DNA from: Hoeflea phototrophica DFL-43 | GTDB lineage: Bacteria > Pseudomonadota > Alphaproteobacteria > Rhizobiales > Rhizobiaceae | Assembly: GCF_000154705.2 (NCBI RefSeq) | Contig: NZ_CM002917.1 | Location: 3,607,853-3,671,852 of the forward strand | Direction: 5' to 3' | DNA length: 64,000 bases | Shown here: positions 1 through 7,789 of the stretch, piece by piece | How the letters are laid out: each line of letters opens with the position of its first letter | Numbering within the stretch: position 1 is the first letter of the stretch | Notes under the pieces: model-generated | Database searches by the model: none | Seen by the model: only the letters and a program-made list of their open reading frames with translations | What the model was told of the DNA's origin: nothing | Position numbers and translations under genes: made by a program

Positions 1-1
1 C

Positions 2-379
2 CGCAGCCACGAGCTCGACACCTTGAACGGCATGGTCGACAGGCTGATGGCGGAAGCCCCGAAGCTTTGCGATGCCCTGGGCGTCAGCTTCGAGGCAGAG
101 ATCGTCGGCCAGTTCGACCCGCCGGAATTCGACCATGGCTGCGTCAAGGCGATCCGCGACGCGGCCGAGCGGCTCGGCTACTCGCACATGGACATCATCT
201 CCGGTGCCGGCCACGATGCTTGCTGGATCAACCGCGTCGCCCCGACCGCCATGGTCATGTGCCCCTGCGTTGACGGGTTGAGCCACAACGAGGCCGAAGA
301 GATCACAAGGGAATGGGCAGGCGCGGGATGCGACGTGCTGATGCATGCGGTGGTGGAAACGGCCGGGGTGGTGGAATAG
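2..379 (+). CDS. N-carbamoyl-amino-acid hydrolase / beta-ureidopropionase-type amidase, C-terminal part
   Basis: This is the 3' end of a gene that runs in from the left edge; the frame is open from base 2 and begins RSHELDTLN, so no true start is visible. The residues SGAGHDA and GLSHNEAEE are the C-terminal signature of M20-family Zn amidases (hydantoinase/carbamoylase family), with the His of GHDA in the active site. The family hydrolyses N-carbamoyl-beta-alanine or N-carbamoyl amino acids to the free amino acid, CO2 and ammonia. The dihydropyrimidinase 1.7 kb downstream makes the ureidopropionase step of reductive pyrimidine degradation the likely role, although allantoate amidohydrolase cannot be excluded from this fragment. 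Confidence 0.85.
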   Translation, partial: RSHELDTLNGMVDRLMAEAPKLCDALGVSFEAEIVGQFDPPEFDHGCVKAIRDAAERLGYSHMDIISGAGHDACWINRVAPTAMVMCPCVDGLSHNEAEEITREWAGAGCDVLMHAVVETAGVVE

Positions 380-428
380 CGCAAATGGCCTTATATTGGG
401 ACAACCTCAATCGTCTGGAGCCACGGCC

Positions 429-632
429 ATGTCGCCGGCAACCGAAAACCTTGCGCTTGAGCATCTTCACGCCATTCGCACGACGGTTGATCGGCTCGCC
501 GACGACATGCAGGAGGTCAAAGGTCGGCTCGGCACTCTCGAAATGCAATATGCCAGCATTTCGACCCGGCTCGACCGGATGGATGAACGCGTTTCCCGCA
601 TCGAAAAGCGTCTTGGGCTCGTCGACGTTTAG
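429..632 (+). CDS. small coiled-coil protein, function unknown
   Basis: A 67-residue protein starting at ATG 429. Residues 10-62 form heptad-like alternation (LHAIRTTVDRLADDM, then RLDRMDERVSRIEKRL), so a single long amphipathic helix or dimeric coiled coil is expected. There is no signal peptide or membrane segment. A longer reading from 345 is possible but would overlap the amidase and has no ribosome binding site. Short proteins of this kind occur as orphan genes in rhizobial genomes; I do not recognise a function. Confidence 0.6.
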   Translation: MSPATENLALEHLHAIRTTVDRLADDMQEVKGRLGTLEMQYASISTRLDRMDERVSRIEKRLGLVDV

Positions 633-779
633 GCCGAGTACCCGGCTTCTCTGCAATGCAGTGAACCGCGATTTCTTCCCATTCCCTATGCGCCACAGCG
701 CGGCACACCCCATAGCTGCAGTGCGGCTTGGGGGAAGATCCGTCCGGCATTCGACGCACAAACAGCGGAGACCAAGTCC

Positions 780-1541
780 ATGACCACATCAGCCAAAGTT
801 TTGCCAATGGACCGCAACGACGAGCAGCAGCTTCGGATCGATCTCGCAGCAGCCCTGCGCCTCGCCGCCTATTACGACTGGCACGAAGGCGTGGCCAATC
901 ACTTCTCCGCCGCGGTCTCGGCGGATGGCAAAAAGTTCCTGATCAATCCGCGCTGGAAGCATTTCTCCCGCGCCAAGGCGAGCGAATTGCTGCTGGTGGA
1001 CGCGGATGATCCCGACACGATGAACCGGCCCGACGCGCCCGATCCGTCGGCATGGTCGATCCATTCTGCCATTCACCGCAATGTGCCCCACGCCCGTGTG
1101 GCGCTGCACATTCATCCGCCCTACGCGACCACGCTGGCAACACTCAAGGATCCGTCGATCAAACCGGTCGACCAAGTCACCGCACGCTTCTTCAACCGGC
1201 TGGCGATGGATATGAATTTCGGCGGCATCGCGTCAGAGGAAGCCGAGGGCGAACGCATCGCCACCACCATCGGCAATCACTCGGCCGTCATGATGGCCAA
1301 TCACGGCGTGACCACCCTGGCACCGACCGTCGCCGAGGCCTTCGACGCGATGTACCATCTCGAGCGCGCCGCGCGGACCATGGTGCTGGCCTACTCAACC
1401 GGCCAGCCGCTGAACGTCATGAGCGACGAACTGGCGGAATCCGTGGCGCGCGAATGGGATGTCTACAAGGACGCCGAGTTCTCGCATTTCGAGGAAATGA
1501 AACGTGTGCTTGACCGTGAAAATCCCGGCTATGCGGAGTGA
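780..1541 (+). CDS. class II aldolase/adducin-family protein
   Basis: A 253-residue protein with the class II aldolase/adducin fold. The metal-binding HIHPP motif follows LHI near residue 107, and a second metal-type His lies in MANHGV near residue 177. The family includes fuculose-phosphate aldolase, ribulose-phosphate epimerase and many decarboxylase-like enzymes of unknown substrate. It starts at ATG 780 after a GGAG-like stretch. It lies between the amidase and the dihydropyrimidinase on the same strand, so a role alongside pyrimidine or hydantoin catabolism is possible but is inference. The exact reaction cannot be told from the sequence. Confidence 0.8.
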   Translation: MTTSAKVLPMDRNDEQQLRIDLAAALRLAAYYDWHEGVANHFSAAVSADGKKFLINPRWKHFSRAKASELLLVDADDPDTMNRPDAPDPSAWSIHSAIHRNVPHARVALHIHPPYATTLATLKDPSIKPVDQVTARFFNRLAMDMNFGGIASEEAEGERIATTIGNHSAVMMANHGVTTLAPTVAEAFDAMYHLERAARTMVLAYSTGQPLNVMSDELAESVAREWDVYKDAEFSHFEEMKRVLDRENPGYAE

Positions 1542-1594
1542 GGCAGAAGCGTTGAAACATGATTGAGCGAACGCACAGGGCCAGCCGACAGGTT

Positions 1595-1615
1595 CCTCTC
1601 CCCCCGGGGGAGAGG
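1595..1615. repeat. GC-rich 21-bp palindrome (REP-like unit)
   Basis: Two 10-base arms (CCTCTCCCCC and its exact complement) surround one central base. It lies 20 bases before the left inverted repeat of the DUF559 module and looks like a second unit of an REP-type composite. The T-run expected of a terminator is missing. Confidence 0.7.
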
Positions 1616-1633
1616 TCGGGCGGCACTGCCGTC

Positions 1634-1671
1634 CCCCCTCCCCCTTGAGGGGAGGGGTTAGGGGTGGGGGT
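1634..1671. repeat. left 38-bp inverted repeat flanking the DUF559 gene
   Basis: This is an exact reverse complement of 2059-2096. Within the arm, CCCCTCCCC and GGGGAGGGG are separated by CTTGA, so each arm can itself fold into a hairpin. A further shared heptamer, TTGTTCA, lies just inside both arms (1673-1679 and the complement of 2045-2051) but at different spacing. The G-rich end of this arm also serves as the ribosome-binding region for the DUF559 gene. Confidence 0.9.
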
Positions 1672-1678
1672 ATTGTTC

Positions 1679-2047
1679 ATGTCACCTACTATCGTCGATC
1701 CAAAAATGATTCCGCGAGCGCGCAGGCTTCGCCGAACCATGACAGAGGGTGAAAAAAGACTTTGGTCAGAACTCCGCGGTTTCAAAAGGCTCTACGGACT
1801 CCATGTCCGCAAACAAGTTCCAATCGGCCCTTTCGTTGCCGATTTCGCAATTCACTCCGCCAAGCTTGTTATCGAAGTGGACGGCGAGCATCATTTCACC
1901 CGGCAAGGGATGGCTAACGACAAACGACGCGATGAGTGGTTGAAAAATGCGGGCTACCGGGTTGTCCGGTTTAACACCGGTGAACTGTCTGACACATTCG
2001 ACGGCTGCATCGAACAGATCCTTCGGGAGCTAGAACTGATGAATTGA
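1679..2047 (+). CDS. DUF559 (Vsr-like, PD-(D/E)XK fold) protein
   Basis: A 122-residue protein from ATG 1679, with a G-rich Shine-Dalgarno 8 bases upstream; a GTG at 1664 would add five residues. Order of features: an N-terminal basic RARRLRRTMTEGEKRLW helix, then VRKQVPIGPFVADFA and LVIEVDGEHH, then DEWLKNAGYRVVRF. The Asp of ADF and the Glu of VIEVDG match the catalytic carboxylates of the restriction-endonuclease-like fold used by DUF559 and Vsr proteins. No substrate is known. Codon use is less GC-biased than its neighbours. The gene fills almost all the space between two perfect inverted repeats, as a small mobile or domesticated module would. Confidence 0.88.
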   Translation: MSPTIVDPKMIPRARRLRRTMTEGEKRLWSELRGFKRLYGLHVRKQVPIGPFVADFAIHSAKLVIEVDGEHHFTRQGMANDKRRDEWLKNAGYRVVRFNTGELSDTFDGCIEQILRELELMN

Positions 2048-2058
2048 ACAAGAGGCAC

Positions 2059-2096
2059 ACCCCCACCCCTAACCCCTCCCCTCAAGGGGGAGGGGG
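2059..2096. repeat. right 38-bp inverted repeat flanking the DUF559 gene
   Basis: Exact inverted copy of 1634-1671. It begins 11 bases after the DUF559 stop and ends 34 bases before the dihydropyrimidinase start, so it lies in that gene's leader. I see no convincing direct target duplication outside the pair. Confidence 0.9.
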
Positions 2097-2130
2097 ATGA
2101 CCGCAAAAGAACAAACACGGGAAGCAGATC

Positions 2131-3588
2131 ATGAGCACCACTGTCATCAAGAACGGAACCATCGTCACCGCCGACCTGACCTACAAGGCAGACGTGATGA
2201 TCGAGGGCGGCGTCATCACCGCCATCGGCCCCAACCTTGTCGGCGACAAGTCGCTCGATGCCACCGGCTGCTATGTCATGCCCGGCGGCATCGACCCGCA
2301 CACCCATCTCGAAATGCCCTTCATGGGCACCTATTCGAGCGATGATTTTGAAAGCGGCACCCGTGCGGCACTGTCGGGCGGCACCACCATGGTGATCGAC
2401 TTCGCCCTGCCCGCGCCCGGCCAGTCGCTGCTTGAAGCAATCTCCATGTGGGACAACAAATCGACCCGCGCCAATTGCGACTATTCCTTCCACATGGCGA
2501 TCACCTGGTGGGGCGAGCAGGTGTTCAACGAGATGGAAACCGTGGTCAAGGATCGCGGCATCACCACCTTCAAACACTTCATGGCCTACAAGGGTGCGCT
2601 GATGGTGGATGATGACGAGATGTATTCCTCGTTCTCCCGCGTCGGCGAACTGGGCGGCATCGCCATGGTCCACGCCGAGAACGGCGACGTGGTGGCCCAG
2701 CTCCAGCAGAAGCTCCTCGCCGAAGGCAACAACGGTCCCGAGGCGCACGCCTTTTCGCGGCCCGCCGAAGTCGAGGGCGAAGCCACCAACCGCGCCATCA
2801 TGATCGCCGACATGGCAGGCACACCGCTCTACATCGTGCACACATCCTGCGAGCAGAGCCACGAAGCCATCCGCCGCGCCCGTCAGAAGGGCATGCGCGT
2901 CTGGGGTGAGCCGCTGATCCAGCATCTCACACTGGATGAAAGCGAATATGCCCATCCCGATTGGGACCATGCCGCGCGCCGGGTGATGAGCCCGCCTTTC
3001 CGCGACAAGATGCATCAGGACAGCCTCTGGGCGGGCCTGTCGGCAGGCTCGCTGCAGGTGGTCGCCACCGACCATTGCGCCTTCACAACCGAACAGAAGC
3101 GCTATGGCGTCGGCGATTTCACCAAGATCCCCAACGGCACCGGCGGCCTGGAAGACCGTATGCCGATGCTCTGGACCTACGGCGTCGCCACCGGCAGGCT
3201 GACCATGAACGAGTTCGTCGCCGTCACCTCGACAAACATCGCCAAGATCCTCAACACCTACCCCAAAAAGGGTGCGGTGCTGGTCGGCGCCGATGCCGAT
3301 CTGGTGATCTGGGATCCGGAAAAATCCAAGACGATTTCAGCCGGCAACCAGCAGTCGGCGATTGATTACAACGTGTTCGAGGGCAAGACCGTCAAAGGCC
3401 TGCCGCGCTACACCCTGACCAGAGGCATGGTCGCCATCGACGACGGTGAGATCAAGACCCAGGAAGGCCATGGCCAGTTCGTCAAGCGCCCGCCGGTCAC
3501 GCCGATCAACAAGGCGCTGTCGACCTGGAAGGAACTCACCTCTCCACGCAAGGTCGAGCGCTCGGGCATTCCGGCAAGCGGGGTGTGA
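2131..3588 (+). CDS. hydA: dihydropyrimidinase (D-hydantoinase)
   Basis: A 485-residue cytosolic amidohydrolase that opens dihydrouracil or dihydrothymine (and hydantoins) to N-carbamoyl-beta-amino acids. The dinuclear zinc site is visible: HTHLE near residue 59, the Lys to be carbamylated in TFKHFMAYKG near 150, His in VHAEN near 183, His in VHTSC near 239, and Asp in ATDHCAF near 316. Length is normal for the family. ATG 2131 is preceded by a GGAAG Shine-Dalgarno. Its product is the substrate of an amidase like the one at the left edge, and the downstream ABC system is a natural importer for the precursor. Confidence 0.93.
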   Translation: MSTTVIKNGTIVTADLTYKADVMIEGGVITAIGPNLVGDKSLDATGCYVMPGGIDPHTHLEMPFMGTYSSDDFESGTRAALSGGTTMVIDFALPAPGQSLLEAISMWDNKSTRANCDYSFHMAITWWGEQVFNEMETVVKDRGITTFKHFMAYKGALMVDDDEMYSSFSRVGELGGIAMVHAENGDVVAQLQQKLLAEGNNGPEAHAFSRPAEVEGEATNRAIMIADMAGTPLYIVHTSCEQSHEAIRRARQKGMRVWGEPLIQHLTLDESEYAHPDWDHAARRVMSPPFRDKMHQDSLWAGLSAGSLQVVATDHCAFTTEQKRYGVGDFTKIPNGTGGLEDRMPMLWTYGVATGRLTMNEFVAVTSTNIAKILNTYPKKGAVLVGADADLVIWDPEKSKTISAGNQQSAIDYNVFEGKTVKGLPRYTLTRGMVAIDDGEIKTQEGHGQFVKRPPVTPINKALSTWKELTSPRKVERSGIPASGV

Positions 3589-3600
3589 TGGCATGAAACC

Positions 3601-3626
3601 TGCGCGCTCTTGGCCAAGAGCGCGCA
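3601..3626. repeat. 26-bp perfect palindrome
   Basis: Thirteen bases (TGCGCGCTCTTGG) followed directly by their complement. It lies 12 bases after the dihydropyrimidinase stop and 42 bases before the ABC ATPase start. No T-tract follows, so it is either a processing or attenuation hairpin or a protein-binding site. Confidence 0.8.
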
Positions 3627-3668
3627 AGCCGATGACCGTTGGAACAGTAAAACAAAAAGCAGCATCCC

Positions 3669-4454
3669 ATGCCTGAGACAGTCATTTCCGCCCAGAATCT
3701 GGATCTCACATTCGAGACCAATGACGGCCCGGTTCACGCCCTCAAGGACATCACGCTCGACATCGCAGAGGGCGAATTCGTCTCGCTGATCGGGCCGTCC
3801 GGTTGCGGCAAGACCACGCTGCTGAGGGTCATCGCCGATCTCGAGCAGCCGACCGGCGGCACGGTCTCGATCAACGGCATGACGCCCGAACAGGCCCGCA
3901 TGGCGCGCGCCTATGGCTATGTGTTCCAGCAGGCGGCACTGCTTCCCTGGCGCACCATTGAGGACAACATCGCCCTGCCGCTCGAGGTCATGGGGCTTGA
4001 TAGCGCCGCGCGCGCGTCACGCATCAAGAGCAATCTCGAACTGGTCAATCTGGCAGGCTTCGAGAAAAAATTCCCCTGGCAGCTTTCCGGCGGCATGCAG
4101 CAACGCGCCTCCATCGCTCGGGCCTTGGCGGTGGAGCCGGACATGCTGTTGATGGACGAACCCTTCGGCGCGCTCGACGAGATTGTCCGCGATCATCTGA
4201 ACGAGCAATTGCTCAAACTCTGGGCCAAGACGAAAAAGACCGTGGTTTTCGTCACCCACTCAATCCCCGAGGCCGTGTTCCTGTCGACCAAGATCGTGGT
4301 GATGAGCCCGCGTCCGGGCCGCATTTACGATGTCATCGATTGCAGCGCGCTGGGCACGGAACGCCCGCTTGATATCCGCGAAACGCCGGAGTTCCTGCAT
4401 ATCGCCCATCAGGTCCGCGAAGGCCTCAAGGCGGGGCACAGCTATGATGACTAG
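3669..4454 (+). CDS. ABC transporter ATP-binding protein (NitT/TauT-type)
   Basis: A 261-residue nucleotide-binding subunit. It has the Walker A motif GPSGCGKTT near residue 42, the Q-loop VFQQ, the signature LSGGMQQR near 141, Walker B LLMDEPFG near 160 and the switch His of VFVTHS near 196. The family drives uptake of nitrate, taurine, thiamine precursors and pyrimidine-like compounds. The last 8 bases overlap the acetyltransferase gene. Together with two permeases and an NMT1-type binding protein it makes a complete importer; a pyrimidine or hydantoin-type substrate is inferred from the neighbouring dihydropyrimidinase. Confidence 0.92.
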   Translation: MPETVISAQNLDLTFETNDGPVHALKDITLDIAEGEFVSLIGPSGCGKTTLLRVIADLEQPTGGTVSINGMTPEQARMARAYGYVFQQAALLPWRTIEDNIALPLEVMGLDSAARASRIKSNLELVNLAGFEKKFPWQLSGGMQQRASIARALAVEPDMLLMDEPFGALDEIVRDHLNEQLLKLWAKTKKTVVFVTHSIPEAVFLSTKIVVMSPRPGRIYDVIDCSALGTERPLDIRETPEFLHIAHQVREGLKAGHSYDD

Positions 4455-4932
4455 CGCTGTCCGGACTCAACAGGCCGAACCGTTGATACGCATGGCGGAA
4501 CTCGCCGACCTGCCGACATGCGCGGCGATCATCAATGATTACATCGACGCCACCGAATGGCTGCCACGCACCGCCAGCCGCGATGCAGTGGAGGCGCTGT
4601 TCGTTCCGGCACTTCTCGAAAAACGTAGGCTCTTCATCGCCGAAGAGCGGGGCGAAATCCTGGGCTATCTGTCGATGAACCCGCAGGACGGTTTCGTGCC
4701 CGCGCTCTACCTGAGCCCCGCTGCGCGTGGCAAGGGAACAGGCCGGCTGCTGCTCGACGCAGCCAAGGCTGCCCATCCCGACAGCCTCGAGCTCACGGTG
4801 TTCGAACGAAACACCGAAGCGCTGCGGTTTTATGCGCGCGAAGGCTTTGTCGAGGATCCATCCCGGCGCGACGACAAGACCGAAGAAGGCATCCCGACGC
4901 TGTGGATGCGCTGGCCGGGAGAGGCCGCATGA
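4447..4932 (+). CDS. GNAT-family N-acetyltransferase
   Basis: A 161-residue protein from ATG 4447 (ATG 4444 would add one Met). The acetyl-CoA loop is visible as LSPAARGKGTGRLLLD (R-x-x-G-x-G near residues 97-103), followed by ELTVFERNTEALRFYAREGF, the beta-5/alpha-4 part of the GNAT fold. The substrate is unknown; phosphinothricin acetyltransferase-like proteins share the IINDYI...T...W opening. It overlaps the ATPase by 8 bases and the first permease by an ATGA junction, so it is translated within the transporter operon, which is unusual for an ABC importer. Confidence 0.85.
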   Translation: MTSAVRTQQAEPLIRMAELADLPTCAAIINDYIDATEWLPRTASRDAVEALFVPALLEKRRLFIAEERGEILGYLSMNPQDGFVPALYLSPAARGKGTGRLLLDAAKAAHPDSLELTVFERNTEALRFYAREGFVEDPSRRDDKTEEGIPTLWMRWPGEAA

Positions 4933-5816
4933 CCTCACCCAGCCTCCTTCGCGACAAGATCCTGCCGATCGGAACGGTGGTGCTCGCGATCATCGCAATC
5001 TGGTATCTCGCAGCCGTGTACCTCAACGCGCCGTTTGAGCGCGATCAGGCCGAACGCGCCGGAACCGAGATCAGTTTTTCGGAAATTCTGCCGCGCACCA
5101 TGGCCCAGGAACGCCCGGTGCTGCCCGCCCCACACCAGGTCTTCACAGAACTGTGGGAAACCACAGTGGAAAAGAAGATCACCTCCAAGCGCAGCCTGAT
5201 CTACCATTCCTGGATCACGCTCTCCTCGACCCTGCTCGGCTTTGCCATGGGCACGGTGCTCGGCGTGGCGCTGGCGGTCGGCATCGTCCATTTCCAGACG
5301 CTTGACCGTTCGCTGATGCCCTGGATCATCACCTCGCAGACGATCCCCATCCTGGCAATCGCGCCGATGATCATCGTGGTGCTGAATGCCGTGGGCATAT
5401 CCGGGCTGCTGCCGAAAGCGACGATCTCGATGTACCTCTCCTTCTTCCCCATCGCCGTGGGAATGACCAAGGGGCTGAGATCGCCCGAAGTGATGCATCT
5501 TGATCTGATGCGCACCTATTCGGCGTCCGCGTCGCAGACCTTCTGGAAGCTCCGCCTGCCGGCCGCCGTTCCGTTCCTCGTGACCTCGATGAAGGTCGCG
5601 ATCTCGATTGCGCTGGTCGGCGCCATTGTCGGCGAACTGCCGACCGGCGCGGTGGCTGGTCTTGGTGCGCGGCTTCTCGCCGGTTCCTATTACGGCCAGA
5701 CCGTGCAGATCTGGTCGGCACTGTTGATGGCGGCGGCTCTTGCGGGAATTCTGGTCTCACTGGTCGATATCATCGGCGCACGGGTCAACAGGCGCATGGG
5801 AGTGAAACCGGCATGA
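4929..5816 (+). CDS. ABC transporter permease (NitT/TauT-type)
   Basis: A 295-residue inner-membrane protein starting at ATG 4929 in an ATGA overlap with the acetyltransferase. The N-terminal helix (VVLAIIAIWYLAAVYL) is followed by a periplasmic stretch of about 70 residues and five further hydrophobic segments. The cytoplasmic coupling loop of the family is present as DLMRTYSASASQTFWKLRLPAAVPF near residues 195-219. The next permease follows with another ATGA overlap, so the two would be made together as a heterodimeric channel. Confidence 0.9.
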   Translation: MTSPSLLRDKILPIGTVVLAIIAIWYLAAVYLNAPFERDQAERAGTEISFSEILPRTMAQERPVLPAPHQVFTELWETTVEKKITSKRSLIYHSWITLSSTLLGFAMGTVLGVALAVGIVHFQTLDRSLMPWIITSQTIPILAIAPMIIVVLNAVGISGLLPKATISMYLSFFPIAVGMTKGLRSPEVMHLDLMRTYSASASQTFWKLRLPAAVPFLVTSMKVAISIALVGAIVGELPTGAVAGLGARLLAGSYYGQTVQIWSALLMAAALAGILVSLVDIIGARVNRRMGVKPA

Positions 5817-6682
5817 ACGGCCCCTTTCTCACGGCGATCCTGTTCTGGTTGGCGGCCTGGGCAGTCAATGTCTGGCTCGCCCGGCTGAAGCCGAAAAATC
5901 CGTCGGTCACAAGGTTGATCAATGTCATCATCCCGGTGCTCTTTGGCGCGGCCCTGATCGCACTCTGGGAAGGTGTGACCCGTGGTTTCAACGTGCCGAG
6001 CGTGCTGCTGCCCGCGCCCTCGATGATCTGGGGCCGAATTCTGAGCTCCGCCCACATTCTCTGGGCCGATTTCCAGCAGACCTATCTCAAGGCGGTGATC
6101 GCCGGTTACGTGATGGGATGCGGCATCGGCTTCATCACAGCGATCCTGGTGGACCGCAGCCCGTTCCTGCGCAAGGGCGTCATCCCTGTCGGCAATCTGG
6201 TCGCCGCCCTGCCGATCGTCGGTGTCGCTCCGATCATGGTCATGTGGTTCGGCTTCGACTGGCAGTCCAAGGCCGCCGTCGTGGTGGTGATGACCTTCTT
6301 CCCAATGCTGGTCAACACCGTCGCAGGCCTTGCCGCAACCGGCTCGATGGAGCGCGACCTGATGCGCACCTATGCCGCGACGCGCTGGCAGACGCTTTTC
6401 AAATTGCGGCTTCCCGCCGCTATGCCTTTCATATTCAATGCACTCAAGATCAACTCGACTCTGGCGCTTATCGGGGCCATTGTTGCGGAGTTCTTCGGCA
6501 CCCCGATCGTCGGCATGGGCTTCCGGATCTCCACCGAAGTCGGGCGCATGAATGTGGATATGGTCTGGGCCACGATTTTCGTCGCGGCACTGGCCGGGTC
6601 ACTTTCCTACGGGCTGATAGCGCTCGCGGAAAGGGCCGTAACTTTCTGGCATCCGTCCTACCGGCGCAGAGCCGGTGCATAA
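5813..6682 (+). CDS. ABC transporter permease (NitT/TauT-type)
   Basis: A 289-residue inner-membrane protein, second permease of the importer. It has six or seven hydrophobic segments and the coupling loop DLMRTYAATRWQTLFKLRLPAAMPF near residues 182-206, closely matching that of the partner permease. The start ATG 5813 overlaps the previous stop. The binding-protein gene follows 31 bases downstream. Confidence 0.9.
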   Translation: MNGPFLTAILFWLAAWAVNVWLARLKPKNPSVTRLINVIIPVLFGAALIALWEGVTRGFNVPSVLLPAPSMIWGRILSSAHILWADFQQTYLKAVIAGYVMGCGIGFITAILVDRSPFLRKGVIPVGNLVAALPIVGVAPIMVMWFGFDWQSKAAVVVVMTFFPMLVNTVAGLAATGSMERDLMRTYAATRWQTLFKLRLPAAMPFIFNALKINSTLALIGAIVAEFFGTPIVGMGFRISTEVGRMNVDMVWATIFVAALAGSLSYGLIALAERAVTFWHPSYRRRAGA

Positions 6683-6713
6683 CAAGACGGAGCCACAACC
6701 AGAGGAGAATGGC

Positions 6714-7706
6714 ATGAAAAAGACGATCTCAATCACCATGGGGCTTGCCCTTTCGCTGATGGCCGGATCGGCACTTGCAGCCGACAAGCTGACGCTGCAG
6801 CTCAAATGGGTCACCCAGGCCCAGTTCGCTGGCTACTATGTGGCCAAGGACAAGGGCATGTACGAGGCCGCCGGCCTTGATATCGAAATCAAGCCGGGCG
6901 GCCCGGACATCGCGCCTCCGCAGGTGATCGCAGGCGGCGGCGCCGACGTCATCGTCGACTGGATGCCTTCGGCTCTCGCCAGCCGCGAAAAGGGTGTCGC
7001 ACTGGTCAACATCGCCCAGCCGTTCAAGTCGTCGGGCATGATGCTGACCTGCCGCAAGGAAACCGGCATTGCTTCGCCGGCAGACTTCAAGGGCAAAACG
7101 CTGGGCGTCTGGTTCTTCGGCAACGAATATCCGTTCCTGTCCTGGATGAGCCAGCTCGGCATTCCGACCGAAGGTGGCGCCGATGGCGTTGAAGTGCTCA
7201 AGCAGGGCTTCAATGTCGATCCGCTGATCCAGAAGCAGGCCGATTGCGTGTCGACCATGACCTACAACGAATATTGGCAGGTCATCGACGCAGGTCTTTC
7301 CGCCGACGATTTGGTCACCTTCAAATATGAAGATGAAGGTGTGGCGACCCTCGAGGACGGCCTTTATGTGCTCGAATCGAGCCTTGAAGATCCGGAGATG
7401 GTCGACAAGCTTGCCCGTTTCGTCAAAGCCTCGATGGAAGGCTGGAAATGGGCCGAGGAAAACCCGGATGAAGCAGCCGAGATCGTTCTCGAAAATGACG
7501 CCAGCGGCGCTCAGACCGAAAAGCACCAGAAGCGCATGATGGGTGAAATCGCCAAGCTGACCGCCGGCTCCGACGGTACGCTCGATGAAGCCGACTATCA
7601 GCGCACCGTCGACACGCTGATGAAGGGCGGTTCCGACCCGGTCATCACCAAGGTGCCGGAAGGCGCATGGACATCGGCCGTGACCGACAAGATGAAAGCC
7701 ATGTGA
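6714..7706 (+). CDS. ABC transporter substrate-binding protein, NMT1/THI5-like
   Basis: A 330-residue periplasmic protein from ATG 6714, with AGAGGAG 7 bases upstream. A signal peptide (MKKTISITMGLALSLMAGSALAA, cut after ALA near 22) precedes an NMT1-like domain: LQLKWVTQAQFAGYYVAKDKG, then GGADVIVDWMPSAL. The family binds pyrimidine-like or aromatic small molecules such as hydroxymethylpyrimidine precursors. Placement after dihydropyrimidinase suggests a pyrimidine or its reduced derivative as ligand (inference). A strong terminator follows, so this ends the operon. Confidence 0.9.
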   Translation: MKKTISITMGLALSLMAGSALAADKLTLQLKWVTQAQFAGYYVAKDKGMYEAAGLDIEIKPGGPDIAPPQVIAGGGADVIVDWMPSALASREKGVALVNIAQPFKSSGMMLTCRKETGIASPADFKGKTLGVWFFGNEYPFLSWMSQLGIPTEGGADGVEVLKQGFNVDPLIQKQADCVSTMTYNEYWQVIDAGLSADDLVTFKYEDEGVATLEDGLYVLESSLEDPEMVDKLARFVKASMEGWKWAEENPDEAAEIVLENDASGAQTEKHQKRMMGEIAKLTAGSDGTLDEADYQRTVDTLMKGGSDPVITKVPEGAWTSAVTDKMKAM

Positions 7707-7728
7707 TCACCCTTTTCGGGTAAACTGG

Positions 7729-7759
7729 ACCGGCCGGCTGCAACAGCCGGCCGGTTTTT
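7729..7759 (+). terminator. Rho-independent terminator of the ABC operon
   Basis: A 12-bp stem (ACCGGCCGGCTG with its complement) closes a CAA loop and is followed by five T. It lies 23 bases after the binding-protein stop. Confidence 0.92.
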
Positions 7760-7789
7760 GATTCGGACGCGCAGAAAGAGAGACCAGCC

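Noticed and set aside
1954..3075. 373-codon open frame opposite the dihydropyrimidinase gene
   Set aside because: Antisense shadow; the plus-strand frame has the whole metal site.
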